Source: JAVBKA01 sp031546715 (lineage in GTDB: Bacteria; Bacillota; Clostridia; Oscillospirales; UBA929). From it: a stretch of DNA of 15,221 nt. The stretch spans positions 1 through 15,221 of the forward strand of contig JAVBKA010000055.1 of the NCBI GenBank assembly GCA_031546715.1, in the 5' to 3' direction. Each line of letters begins with the position of its first letter. Positions within the stretch are counted from its first letter, which is position 1. The notes under the pieces are model-generated. The model saw only the letters and a program-made list of their open reading frames with translations, ran no database searches and was not told the DNA's origin. The translations under genes and the position numbers were made by a program. Below, piece after piece: positions 7,543 through 13,858 of this stretch.

Positions 7543-8013
7543 ATGCAAAAGTATGAAAGCGCGATGCAAATCATGACCGAACGATTTAGCCAAGACAGTC
7601 TCCTTGCCCTTGCAACAACAGACGGCGGACGCATGTATAACCGTGTAGTTGACGCTTATTACGAAGACGTCGCATTTTACATTAGTACAAACGCCCTTTC
7701 AAACAAAATGAAGCAAGCCGAAGCAAATCCCGAAGTTGCCGTCTGCACAGTTGACTGGTTCAGCGGACATGGTACGGCGAAGAATCTCGGGTGGGTGTTA
7801 GACCCTAAAAACGCTGAATTAAGACTAAAGCTACGTGAAGCGTTTTCCGCTTGGTATGACCACGCAAATGATGAGCAAGACAAAAATAGCTGTATTCTTG
7901 AGATTCATCTTACAGACGGCATGCTGATAAAAGACCATAATGCCATGCGCTATCAGATTGATTTTGTAAATAAAACGGCGATGGTGAGCGAAAACTGGGG
8001 AGAATTTAAGTAA
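7543..8013 (+). CDS. Pyridoxamine 5'-phosphate oxidase-like flavin-binding protein
   Basis: A 156-residue protein with the look of the PNPOx-like split-barrel superfamily. It has an N-terminal helix (YESAMQIMTERFSQ), then strands LLALATTDGGRMYNRVVDAYY and VAFYISTNALSNKMKQAEANP. That last stretch is the typical region where substrates or FMN/F420 phosphate are held: strand, then Ser/Thr and Lys, then a helix ending in NPEVAV. A further strand, CTVDWFSGHGTAKNLG, follows. Members bind FMN, FAD, F420 or haem; the ligand and reaction here cannot be read from the sequence. Length fits the small single-domain members. AAGGAG at 7529-7534 with eight-base spacing fixes the start. The gene stands alone with its own promoter-like region and terminator. 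Confidence 0.8.
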   Translation: MQKYESAMQIMTERFSQDSLLALATTDGGRMYNRVVDAYYEDVAFYISTNALSNKMKQAEANPEVAVCTVDWFSGHGTAKNLGWVLDPKNAELRLKLREAFSAWYDHANDEQDKNSCILEIHLTDGMLIKDHNAMRYQIDFVNKTAMVSENWGEFK

Positions 8014-8030
8014 GTGCGGATTAATCTGTA

Positions 8031-8079
8031 AAAAACAAGCCCTACAATTCAGCGAAGCTAAATTGTAGGGCTTGTTTTT
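8031..8079. terminator. Bidirectional terminator between convergent genes
   Basis: Arms 8031-8049 and 8061-8079 are a perfect 19-bp inverted repeat, with AAAAA at the left end and TTTTT at the right end, and a further AGC/GCT pairing inside the loop. The GC core is AAGCCCTAC. The A and T tracts give a U-run in both directions, so it can end both the flavoprotein transcript and the facing ATPase transcript, whose stop is at 8124. Confidence 0.9.
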
Positions 8080-8123
8080 GGTTGCGGGATAAAATATGGT
8101 TGATAGGTACATCGCCCTTTTTT

Positions 8124-9344
8124 TCACCCTTCAAGTAGCCAATCCAAAACATTCAATTGGCGTAAACCGTTGTAATTTGAACCTGCACCAATTTCATCAA
8201 GTGTCATCAGTAGTTTTGGGTGATGGTCTGAGATTTTGTTTAAAGGCTCTAATTCTCTTCGCAAGGTATTTTCATCAAGAACAGTCGCCGCTACTTGATA
8301 GTATGTTGTGCCGTCTGGGTTTTGAGCCACAAAATCAACCCCACCGTCTGCAAGATGACCAACATAAACATCATATCCCCGTCGAAGTAATTCAAGATAA
8401 ACTATATTCTCTAAAATATGCCCTTGGTCTGACTTGCTTTTACCAAGCAAAAATTGTCGCAGCCCAATATCTGCAACATAATATTTCTCAAGCGTTGCAA
8501 GGTACTGCTTACCCTTGATATTAAAGCGGTTTGCCTTGTAAATAAGCAGACTGTCCGCCAGTCCAGTCAAATATTTTTCAACGGTTTTTTGGTCAATTTT
8601 CCGCCCTTCACTTGTCATGGTGTTGGCAATTTTACTTGTCGAAAGCAGATTTCCAATGTTGTGAAATAGAAAACGTGTTACGCTTTCCAGCATCATTACA
8701 TCCGACACCTTAAGTCTTGCAACAACATCTTTTAGCAGTATAGAGTTATAAATACCCGCCAAATACTCACGAATTTCAGCACTTTTCCCTTGCAATTGTA
8801 ATGCATACGGAAAAGAGCTATTATCTAAATAAGCTGAGTATTTCTCCTGTTTTGTCATCTGTTTTTCGGAAGAATACAATTCCAGCCCGCTACAGAATTC
8901 AAAAAAGGAAAGCGGCAGCATTTTCAGCTCAACATACCGACCGGAAAGATACGTAGCAAGTTCGCCAGACATAAAATAAGCATTAGAGCCGGTGATGTAT
9001 AAATCTACATTGTTTTTGATAAATAAGCTGTCCACTGCTTTTTCAAACTGGGGCACATGCTGAATTTCATCTAAAAAGATATAGTTCATTTTATCCGGTG
9101 ATAAAAGAGATTTTACATATTCATATAATTTGCGATAATCAGTTAAATGCTCATAATCTAACTCTTCAAAGTTTAACGAAATTATTTGCTCACTGCTTAC
9201 CCCGTTATCAAGCAGCCACTCGCGGTAAATATCAAACAACGTAGACTTCCCACAACGGCGAATACCTGACACGACTTTAATTATCTGACGGTCTTTTGAG
9301 CGTATTAAAAAGTTTAGGTATTGTAAACGGTTAATTCTCTTCAT
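8124..9344 (-). CDS. AAA_14/DUF4143 family ATPase
   Basis: A 406-residue protein of the AAA_14 plus DUF4143 architecture, common in bacteria and archaea; its role is not well established. Walker A is GIRRCGKST at 27-35, Walker B YIFLDEIQ at 88-95, a sensor-like TGSNA lies at 118-122, and the family segment SGRYVELKMLPLSFFEF at 134-150 is present. A winged-helix-like part follows (about 210-265). The C-terminal domain keeps nuclease-fold-like residues: E312 in LENIVYLEL, D337 in GGVDFVAQN and Q350 in YYQVAA. The family length is typical and the gene looks intact. AAGAGGG lies seven bases before the ATG. It is monocistronic with a near-consensus promoter. Such genes are often accessory and multi-copy. 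Confidence 0.9.
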   Translation of the reverse strand: MKRINRLQYLNFLIRSKDRQIIKVVSGIRRCGKSTLFDIYREWLLDNGVSSEQIISLNFEELDYEHLTDYRKLYEYVKSLLSPDKMNYIFLDEIQHVPQFEKAVDSLFIKNNVDLYITGSNAYFMSGELATYLSGRYVELKMLPLSFFEFCSGLELYSSEKQMTKQEKYSAYLDNSSFPYALQLQGKSAEIREYLAGIYNSILLKDVVARLKVSDVMMLESVTRFLFHNIGNLLSTSKIANTMTSEGRKIDQKTVEKYLTGLADSLLIYKANRFNIKGKQYLATLEKYYVADIGLRQFLLGKSKSDQGHILENIVYLELLRRGYDVYVGHLADGGVDFVAQNPDGTTYYQVAATVLDENTLRRELEPLNKISDHHPKLLMTLDEIGAGSNYNGLRQLNVLDWLLEG

Positions 9345-9533
9345 AAAACACCCTCTTAAGAACAGTATATACTATTCTAATACTCAAAAACAGGTATGTC
9401 AATAAGTTTTCAGACTTTAATCCTTAAACTTTAGATTGCAAAACAAGTCATGCAATCAACGAAACTATAGGCACACATGACACTCACAAACAAACCCTAC
9501 AACAGCAACAGCAGTCTTACAAGGCGGCCGCCC
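9345..9533. other. Intergenic region
   Basis: Apart from the ATPase promoter and its palindrome, nothing codes here. The stretch 9420-9522 is AC-rich on the plus strand, with no hairpin typical of a terminator. GGCGGCCGCC at 9523-9532 is a short GC palindrome just after the stop of the broken small gene on the minus strand. Confidence 0.5.
9374..9402 (-). promoter_or_regulatory. Strong promoter of the AAA_14/DUF4143 gene
   Basis: On the minus strand TTGACA (9402-9397) and TAGAAT (9379-9374) are separated by 17 bases, a consensus -35 and a 5/6 -10. A perfect 10-bp palindrome, AGTATATACT at 9364-9373, overlaps the expected transcription start and could be an operator. Confidence 0.75.
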
Positions 9534-9758
9534 TCACGAAACTATCACATTTTGCGCTTGCTGGATATCAGGCAGCCTTGACACCTTAACTGTGTAGCCG
9601 TTGATGACAAATTCGGTTTCCTCAAGCCGATTAAAGACAGAATTGATGTCTTTTATAATATGGACATTGATGGCTCTATTTACCGCTATTTCATTTTATT
9701 GGAATAACCGCTCGTGCATACCTACAGCCCAGACTGTCGCACTATATAATTTTTCCAT
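9534..9758 (-). pseudogene. Small gene after the kinase, broken by one TAA
   Basis: Read on the minus strand from the ATG at 9758, MEKLYSATVWAVGMHERLFQ is followed by a TAA (9698-9696). The same frame then stays open for 53 more codons to a TGA at 9536-9534, with protein-like sequence (FNRLEETEFVINGYTVKV, SRLPDIQQAQNVIVS). AGGGGT at 9772-9767 gives eight-base spacing to the ATG and overlaps the kinase stop codon, so the small gene would be the third gene of the operon. There is no ATG, GTG or TTG start after the internal stop. It is either a small gene of about 74 residues with a nonsense mutation or a chance frame. The family is not recognised. Confidence 0.45.
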
Positions 9759-9770
9759 TCCCCCCTACCC

Positions 9771-11225
9771 CTACTTCTCCGGCAGACTAAACATAAACTC
9801 CGTGACACCGCCGACGCTTTTAACAAAAATATCCTCATTATGGGAGGCTAAAATCGTCTTTACAAGGTATAACCCCAGACCAAGCCCTGTTTTGTCCAGC
9901 GAACGAGATTTATCGCCTTTGTGAAAGCGGTCAAATATATGGGGAATATCCTCGGGCGCAATGCCCGGACCTGTATTTTGCACTACGATATACGCTCTGC
10001 CGCCCTTGCGGTATATTTGCAGCATGACTTTTCCGCCGTAATCTGCAAATTTAACGGCATTATCAAGGAGATTTGTCATTACCTGCGTCAAAGCGTCAGG
10101 GTCGCCTATGACAGAAAAATCGTCCTCTGGTAGTAATACGTCTATTTGCAGACGTTTTACGTTAATTTTGGCTTCAAGACCAAGCAGAACACGGGTTGAA
10201 AGCTCCACTATGTCCATTGGGCGTGTGTGAATCTCCATTTGCCCCGATTGTACTCTCGAAACCTCCATCATACTGTTAATAAGCCGTGAAAGCCTGAGAA
10301 TTTCATCTCTGACTACGGTTAAGGTTTCGTTTTCTCTGTCCTTTGGAATAGTTTCGTCAAGCAGACCCCCGACAAAGCCAGCAATGGTGGTCATGGGGGT
10401 TCTTAGCTCGTGGGAAATACTGGCGATAAAATGCCGTTGCAGCTCCTCTGATTTTTCCAGCTCGTCCGCCATAGAGTTAAAGGCGATGGCAAGTTCACCG
10501 ATTTCGTCGTCTCTGAGAATCCAGCGGTTTACTCTTGCCGTGAAATCTCCCCGACCGAAGCTCTGTGCGCCTACCGCCATTTCTTTTAAAGGTCTTGCCA
10601 TCATCCTTGAGTTAAAAAATGCCATAATTGACGCTATTAGTAGCACAAGCAAGCCCGTAAACAGGTACACATTTGTAAACGCACGCAGCATACGCTTGGC
10701 AGGTTCAACGTCAGAGGTTACAAATATATAGGAGGTCATTTTTTCTCCGCCAAGAATATAACTCGCGACGGCAGTTTCCGCTTCAGGCTCAGTAAAACCA
10801 AGCTCTAGCAGCTCTTTGGGAATAAAAATCTCCGAATTTGTATTTTTCTTATCAGGCGAATTAGTAATAAGAAGTTCAGGCAAGTTTACTTTATCGGGCA
10901 TCTCCCCTGTTGAAAACTGCCGAGTGCCCTCTTGACTGTATATGGCAATGCGGCAATTCAGGGTTTCCGACAAAATTCGCATTTCTCTATAAAAGACTCC
11001 CCCCGGTATTTTAGAGCTATCCAAACTAGGCTCAGCAGCTTTAAAGTCTCGAATATGCTCAATCCACAGCTCGCTGACTGCATCTGCGGCTTTGGAATGG
11101 GCTTCTGTTCGCTGACCTGCAAGGAGGGTTGAGGACGCTACGACGAAAATCAGCCCTAAAAACAAGAAGCTAAAAAATATCAGCAGAGCGGAGTGGAGAA
11201 AGAACCGTGAAAATATACTTTTCAT
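9771..11225 (-). CDS. Sensor histidine kinase, HAMP-HisKA-HATPase
   Basis: A 484-residue membrane kinase that would autophosphorylate and pass phosphate to the regulator encoded just upstream. Domains in order: TM1 about 9-31, an extracytoplasmic sensor region about 35-182 of no clear family, TM2 about 186-204, HAMP 205-257, HisKA with phospho-acceptor H272 in FIASISHELRTPMTT, and the HATPase domain. In the HATPase domain the N box is NLLDNAVKF (N385, N389), the G1 box NTGPGIAPED, the F box HIFDRFHKGD and the G2 box GLGLGLYLVK. All catalytic motifs are present and the length is ordinary for the OmpR-partner class. Its ATG overlaps the regulator stop as ATGA, showing translational coupling. 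The stimulus cannot be told from sequence, and no named orthologue is claimed. Confidence 0.95.
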   Translation of the reverse strand: MKSIFSRFFLHSALLIFFSFLFLGLIFVVASSTLLAGQRTEAHSKAADAVSELWIEHIRDFKAAEPSLDSSKIPGGVFYREMRILSETLNCRIAIYSQEGTRQFSTGEMPDKVNLPELLITNSPDKKNTNSEIFIPKELLELGFTEPEAETAVASYILGGEKMTSYIFVTSDVEPAKRMLRAFTNVYLFTGLLVLLIASIMAFFNSRMMARPLKEMAVGAQSFGRGDFTARVNRWILRDDEIGELAIAFNSMADELEKSEELQRHFIASISHELRTPMTTIAGFVGGLLDETIPKDRENETLTVVRDEILRLSRLINSMMEVSRVQSGQMEIHTRPMDIVELSTRVLLGLEAKINVKRLQIDVLLPEDDFSVIGDPDALTQVMTNLLDNAVKFADYGGKVMLQIYRKGGRAYIVVQNTGPGIAPEDIPHIFDRFHKGDKSRSLDKTGLGLGLYLVKTILASHNEDIFVKSVGGVTEFMFSLPEK

Positions 11226-11914
11226 ACAGAACCGGGTGTTTTTTCAAATTTGTAGCCTACTCCCCAGACAGTTTTCAGCGTCCACTCAGGGCTTATGCCC
11301 TCGAGCTTTTCACGCAGACGCTTAACATGCACGTCAACCGTGCGTGAATCTCCGAAGTAGTCAAAGCCCCAGACCTCGTCTAAAAGTTGATTGCGTGTAT
11401 ATACTCTGCCTGCGGATGAGGCTAAGTGATAAATAAGCTCAAGCTCTTTAGGCGGCGTGTCCACCACAACGCCGTCCACCGTCAGAGTAAATGAGTCCAT
11501 GTCAATAACTAGCTTGTCAAATTCAAGTCTGCGGGGCTTGTCCGAGGTTTCGGGATTGGTGCGGCGCATAACCGCATGAATCCTCGCCATAACCTCCTTC
11601 ATTTCAAAAGGCTTTGTTATGTAATCGTCCGCGCCCATTTCAAGCCCTTGAACTTTGTCAAGTGTTTCGCCCTTTGCCGTAATCATAATTACAGGGGTTT
11701 TACTCTCCTGACGGATAGACTTGCAAACCTGCCAGCCGTCCATCTCGGGGAGCATTAGGTCAAGCAAAACTATATCAGGGTGCGCTGTACGAAACAGGGT
11801 CAGCCCTCTTATACCGTCCAGTGCGTTGTCAACCGTGAATCCGTCTTTTTCAAGATATAGCCGCAAAAGTTGTGCAATGTTACCGTCATCTTCAATTATC
11901 AGTGCTTTTGGCAT
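11222..11914 (-). CDS. OmpR/PhoB-family response regulator
   Basis: A 230-residue DNA-binding regulator. The receiver domain (2-115) has the acidic pair D9/D10, phospho-acceptor D52 in DIVLLDLMLPEMDGW, switch T79 in PVIMITAKG and K101 in DDYITKPFE. The C-terminal winged helix (about 128-225) has the usual TPPKELELIYHLA start, the recognition helix region SRTVDVHVKRLREKLE and the wing VWGVGYKFE. It acts on promoters as a dimer after phosphorylation by the kinase. The start is set by AAAAGGGGA at 11930-11922, seven bases ahead of the ATG. A TTTACA with a weak TATTTA 17 bases on is a possible promoter upstream, and a TATACT nearer the gene is another; neither is compelling. The gene is divergent from the toxin-antitoxin pair. 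Confidence 0.95.
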   Translation of the reverse strand: MPKALIIEDDGNIAQLLRLYLEKDGFTVDNALDGIRGLTLFRTAHPDIVLLDLMLPEMDGWQVCKSIRQESKTPVIMITAKGETLDKVQGLEMGADDYITKPFEMKEVMARIHAVMRRTNPETSDKPRRLEFDKLVIDMDSFTLTVDGVVVDTPPKELELIYHLASSAGRVYTRNQLLDEVWGFDYFGDSRTVDVHVKRLREKLEGISPEWTLKTVWGVGYKFEKTPGSV

Positions 11915-12027
11915 TATAATATCCCCTTTTTATAAAACTAGAACCAGTATATACCTTATAAATAGTTTTGAGTGAATAAATTGTAAATTGATTGATGGAA
12001 GGCAGTTATTGTGGTAGCAGGAAGTGA

Positions 12028-12056
12028 TTGCATTTTTTCTCAAGTGGGGATATACT
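12028..12056 (+). promoter_or_regulatory. Promoter of the AbrB/PIN pair
   Basis: TATACT at 12051-12056 is a good -10 (5/6). TTGCAT at 12028-12033 is a weak -35 with a 17-base spacer. It would start transcription about 18 bases before the antitoxin ATG. AbrB-type antitoxins usually repress their own operon by binding here. Confidence 0.5.
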
Positions 12057-12080
12057 AAAGTAAAGAAAGTAGGTGTTAAT

Positions 12081-12359
12081 ATGATGGATATGGGCAGAGT
12101 TTCCTCAAAGGGTCAAGTTACCATACCAATTGAAATACGAAAAAAACTTGGCATTAAAGAGGGCGACAAGGTTATCTTCTTAGAAAAGGGTAATGAGATT
12201 ATACTGGTGAACTCCAACCGCATGGCTTTTGAGGAATTTCAAAAGGGCATGGCTGGCGAAGCCGCACGAGTGGGGCTAACGGACGAACAGGATGTTGACA
12301 TCCTTGTAAAGCAGATTCGCACTCAAATGTGGGAGGAACAAAATGCGAATCATGCTTGA
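12081..12359 (+). CDS. AbrB/MazE-type antitoxin
   Basis: A 92-residue protein with an N-terminal SpoVT/AbrB swapped-hairpin DNA-binding domain: GRVSSKGQVTIPIEIRKKL then GIKEGDKVIFLEKGNEIILV, residues 5-43. The C-terminal half (49-92, acidic and helical, e.g. FEEFQKGMAGEAARVGL) would wrap the toxin. The ATG at 12081 is chosen because AGTAGGTG stands just upstream and the AbrB domain begins a few residues later; the same frame is open further upstream to 12024 but without ribosome site. It overlaps the PIN toxin gene by 17 bases. By family knowledge it would neutralise the toxin and repress the operon. Confidence 0.9.
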   Translation: MMDMGRVSSKGQVTIPIEIRKKLGIKEGDKVIFLEKGNEIILVNSNRMAFEEFQKGMAGEAARVGLTDEQDVDILVKQIRTQMWEEQNANHA

Positions 12360-12744
12360 CACCAATATACTAATCTCAGCGGGCTTGTTTCCAAATTCTC
12401 GCTTGTCATCAGTTGTTATGGATATTGCTGACCAGCACAACCTAGTTTTGAGTAGCAGAATCATCGAGGAGCTGCAACGTGTCTTTGCTCAGAAATTTCC
12501 CCAAAAGAAAGCTGTTCTTGATCAATTTTTGTGTACGCTAAGCTATGAAGTTTCGTACACACCAAGCGAAATTGACAAAGGTGCATATCCGGCAATTCGC
12601 GATGAAAAGGATTATCCAATCCTAGCTTCATCAATTATCGCCAACGTAGATGTGCTGATTACGGGTGATAAGGACTTTGCTGAAGTCGAAACTGAACGCC
12701 CTGAAATTATGACAATCACAGAATTTGAACGTAAGTACATGTGA
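12343..12744 (+). CDS. PIN-domain ribonuclease toxin
   Basis: A 133-residue PIN-domain protein of the putative toxin class paired with AbrB antitoxins. The acidic metal-binding residues are all visible: D6 in MLDTNILISA, E43 in SRIIEELQRV, D90 in RDEKDYPILASS and D109 in VLITGDKDF. It is expected to be a magnesium-dependent ribonuclease; its target is unknown. GGGAGG at 12331-12336 with six-base spacing fixes the start, which lies inside the antitoxin gene (17-base overlap), the usual order of antitoxin then toxin. The gene looks intact. It could be a solitary, non-toxic PIN nuclease, but the overlap with an AbrB gene argues for a toxin-antitoxin module. Confidence 0.9.
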   Translation: MRIMLDTNILISAGLFPNSRLSSVVMDIADQHNLVLSSRIIEELQRVFAQKFPQKKAVLDQFLCTLSYEVSYTPSEIDKGAYPAIRDEKDYPILASSIIANVDVLITGDKDFAEVETERPEIMTITEFERKYM

Positions 12745-12776
12745 CGTTGAAACGACGCTGCTTTAACCGAAAAAAC

Positions 12777-12811
12777 AGCGGCATTTCAGTTTTTTGAGCT
12801 GACATGCCGCT
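12777..12811 (+). terminator. Hairpin after the toxin gene
   Basis: Arms 12777-12789 and 12799-12811 (AGCGGCATTTCAG with CTGACATGCCGCT) pair over 13 positions with one mismatch, around a TTTTTTGAG loop. A competing stem, CGCTG at 12756-12760 with CAGCG at 12776-12780, shares bases with it. No long U-run follows, so it is a probable but not classical terminator. Confidence 0.55.
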
Positions 12812-12901
12812 CGCTGCGTATCATTTTATAAAAGTCATCTCAAAAAAGATTGAACCCACACCCACACCCCAAGCGTAACCCACACAGGTTTACATAAGCT
12901 T

Positions 12902-12922
12902 TGTGGATAACCTTGTGGATAA
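12902..12922 (-). promoter_or_regulatory. Two perfect DnaA boxes
   Basis: TGTGGATAA occurs at 12902-12910 and again at 12914-12922; its complement TTATCCACA is the consensus DnaA box. The two are in the same orientation, 12 bases apart start to start. TGTGTACAA at 12924-12932 is a poorer match directly after. AT-rich sequence follows at 12936-12966. Confidence 0.6.
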
Positions 12923-12988
12923 TGTGTACAACCCTTAGAAAATATAGCTCCTTCTAAAAAATAATTCGGTGACATTTTGCAAAAACCC

Positions 12989-13017
12989 TTGAAAACGCCC
13001 TTTTTATGTGCTATAAT
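12989..13017 (+). promoter_or_regulatory. Near-consensus promoter of the ABC exporter
   Basis: TTGAAA (12989-12994), a 17-base spacer and TATAAT (13012-13017) with TGC directly ahead of the -10 make a strong housekeeping-sigma promoter. Transcription would begin near 13024, about 85 bases before the ATPase start. Confidence 0.85.
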
Positions 13018-13108
13018 CGTAACTAGATTTTACCTTGGTGAATTTAAGTTACATCCGGGTTGGACAAAAATATGCACAGATATTACTAATATTGTGGAGG
13101 AGTTTTTT

Positions 13109-13855
13109 ATGATTTCCCTAAAAAACATAACCAAAAACTATGCGAATGGCAAGGTCAGTGCAGTATCTAATCTAAACCTTGAGGTTCAGAAGGGCGAAAT
13201 ATTCGGGTTTATTGGCCCCAACGGCGCAGGTAAAACCACTACAATTAAAATGATTACAGGGATTTTGCGCCCCACCGAAGGCAGCATTGTGGTCAACGGA
13301 GTGGACATGCTGACTGAGCCAGTGAAGGCTAAGAGCCAAATCGGTTACGTCCCCGATACTCACGATATTTTTGACAGGCTGACAGGTCAGGAGTACCTCA
13401 GCTTTATTGCCGACATATACGGCGTTTCTCCCGCGGACAGAAAAATCCGTGCTGAGAAATATCTCAACATGTTTGAAATCGCTTCCGCCGCCGGTGAGCT
13501 AATCCGCACATACTCTCATGGTATGCGCCAGAAGCTGCTGCTTACAGGCGCGCTTATTCACAATCCACCCCTATGGATATTAGATGAGCCAATGGTGGGT
13601 CTTGACCCAAAGGCGGCTCTGCTGCTTAAGGAAGCTATGCGAAGCCATTGCAAGGAGGGTAATACTGTTTTCTTCTCCACTCATGTTCTCGAGGTAGCCG
13701 AAAAGCTTTGCAACAGAATCGGAATAATCTCAGGCGGTAAGCTGGCTGCGGTTGGCACAATGGAGGCTCTGAGGCAAAATCCTGACGGAACTAGCAACAC
13801 GGGAGAAAGCCTTGAGGATTTGTTCTTCCAGCTAACAGACAAGCAAGAGGGTTAG
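13109..13855 (+). CDS. ABC transporter ATP-binding protein
   Basis: A 248-residue ATPase of the CcmA-like (ABC-2 export) class. Walker A is GPNGAGKT at 36-43, the Q-loop region reads GYVPDTHDIF with Asp where Gln is classical (acidic residues here are common in this subgroup), the signature is SHGMRQK at 136-142, Walker B with catalytic E160 is LWILDEP, the D-loop is GLDPKA and the switch His is H192 in STHVLE. An open frame reaches back to 12977, but the ATG at 13109 is chosen: GGAGGAG lies at 13096-13102 and the first strand ISLKNITKNY follows directly, and the promoter -10 lies inside the longer frame. It powers the permease encoded three bases later. The substrate cannot be told. Confidence 0.95.
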   Translation: MISLKNITKNYANGKVSAVSNLNLEVQKGEIFGFIGPNGAGKTTTIKMITGILRPTEGSIVVNGVDMLTEPVKAKSQIGYVPDTHDIFDRLTGQEYLSFIADIYGVSPADRKIRAEKYLNMFEIASAAGELIRTYSHGMRQKLLLTGALIHNPPLWILDEPMVGLDPKAALLLKEAMRSHCKEGNTVFFSTHVLEVAEKLCNRIGIISGGKLAAVGTMEALRQNPDGTSNTGESLEDLFFQLTDKQEG

Positions 13856-13858
13856 GTT

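Larger units (their letters stand above)
12745..13108. other. Regulatory gap ahead of the ABC exporter
   Basis: No gene is seen. In order it holds the toxin-gene hairpin (12777-12811), C-rich repeats of ACCCACAC (about 12854-12895), two perfect DnaA boxes (12902-12922), an AT-rich stretch (12936-12966), a strong promoter (12989-13017) and a leader of about 85 bases. Confidence 0.7.

Noticed and set aside
8096..8669. Plus-strand open frames opposite the ATPase gene
   Set aside because: They are antisense shadows of the well-supported AAA_14/DUF4143 gene and lack ribosome sites or recognisable motifs.
9523..9532. GGCGGCCGCC palindrome (contains a NotI-type site)
   Set aside because: Only ten bases, no partner site and no gene context; best taken as chance.
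12902..12966. Complete chromosomal origin
   Set aside because: Only two good DnaA boxes and no dnaA, dnaN, recF, gyrB or rpmH genes nearby; reported only as DnaA sites.
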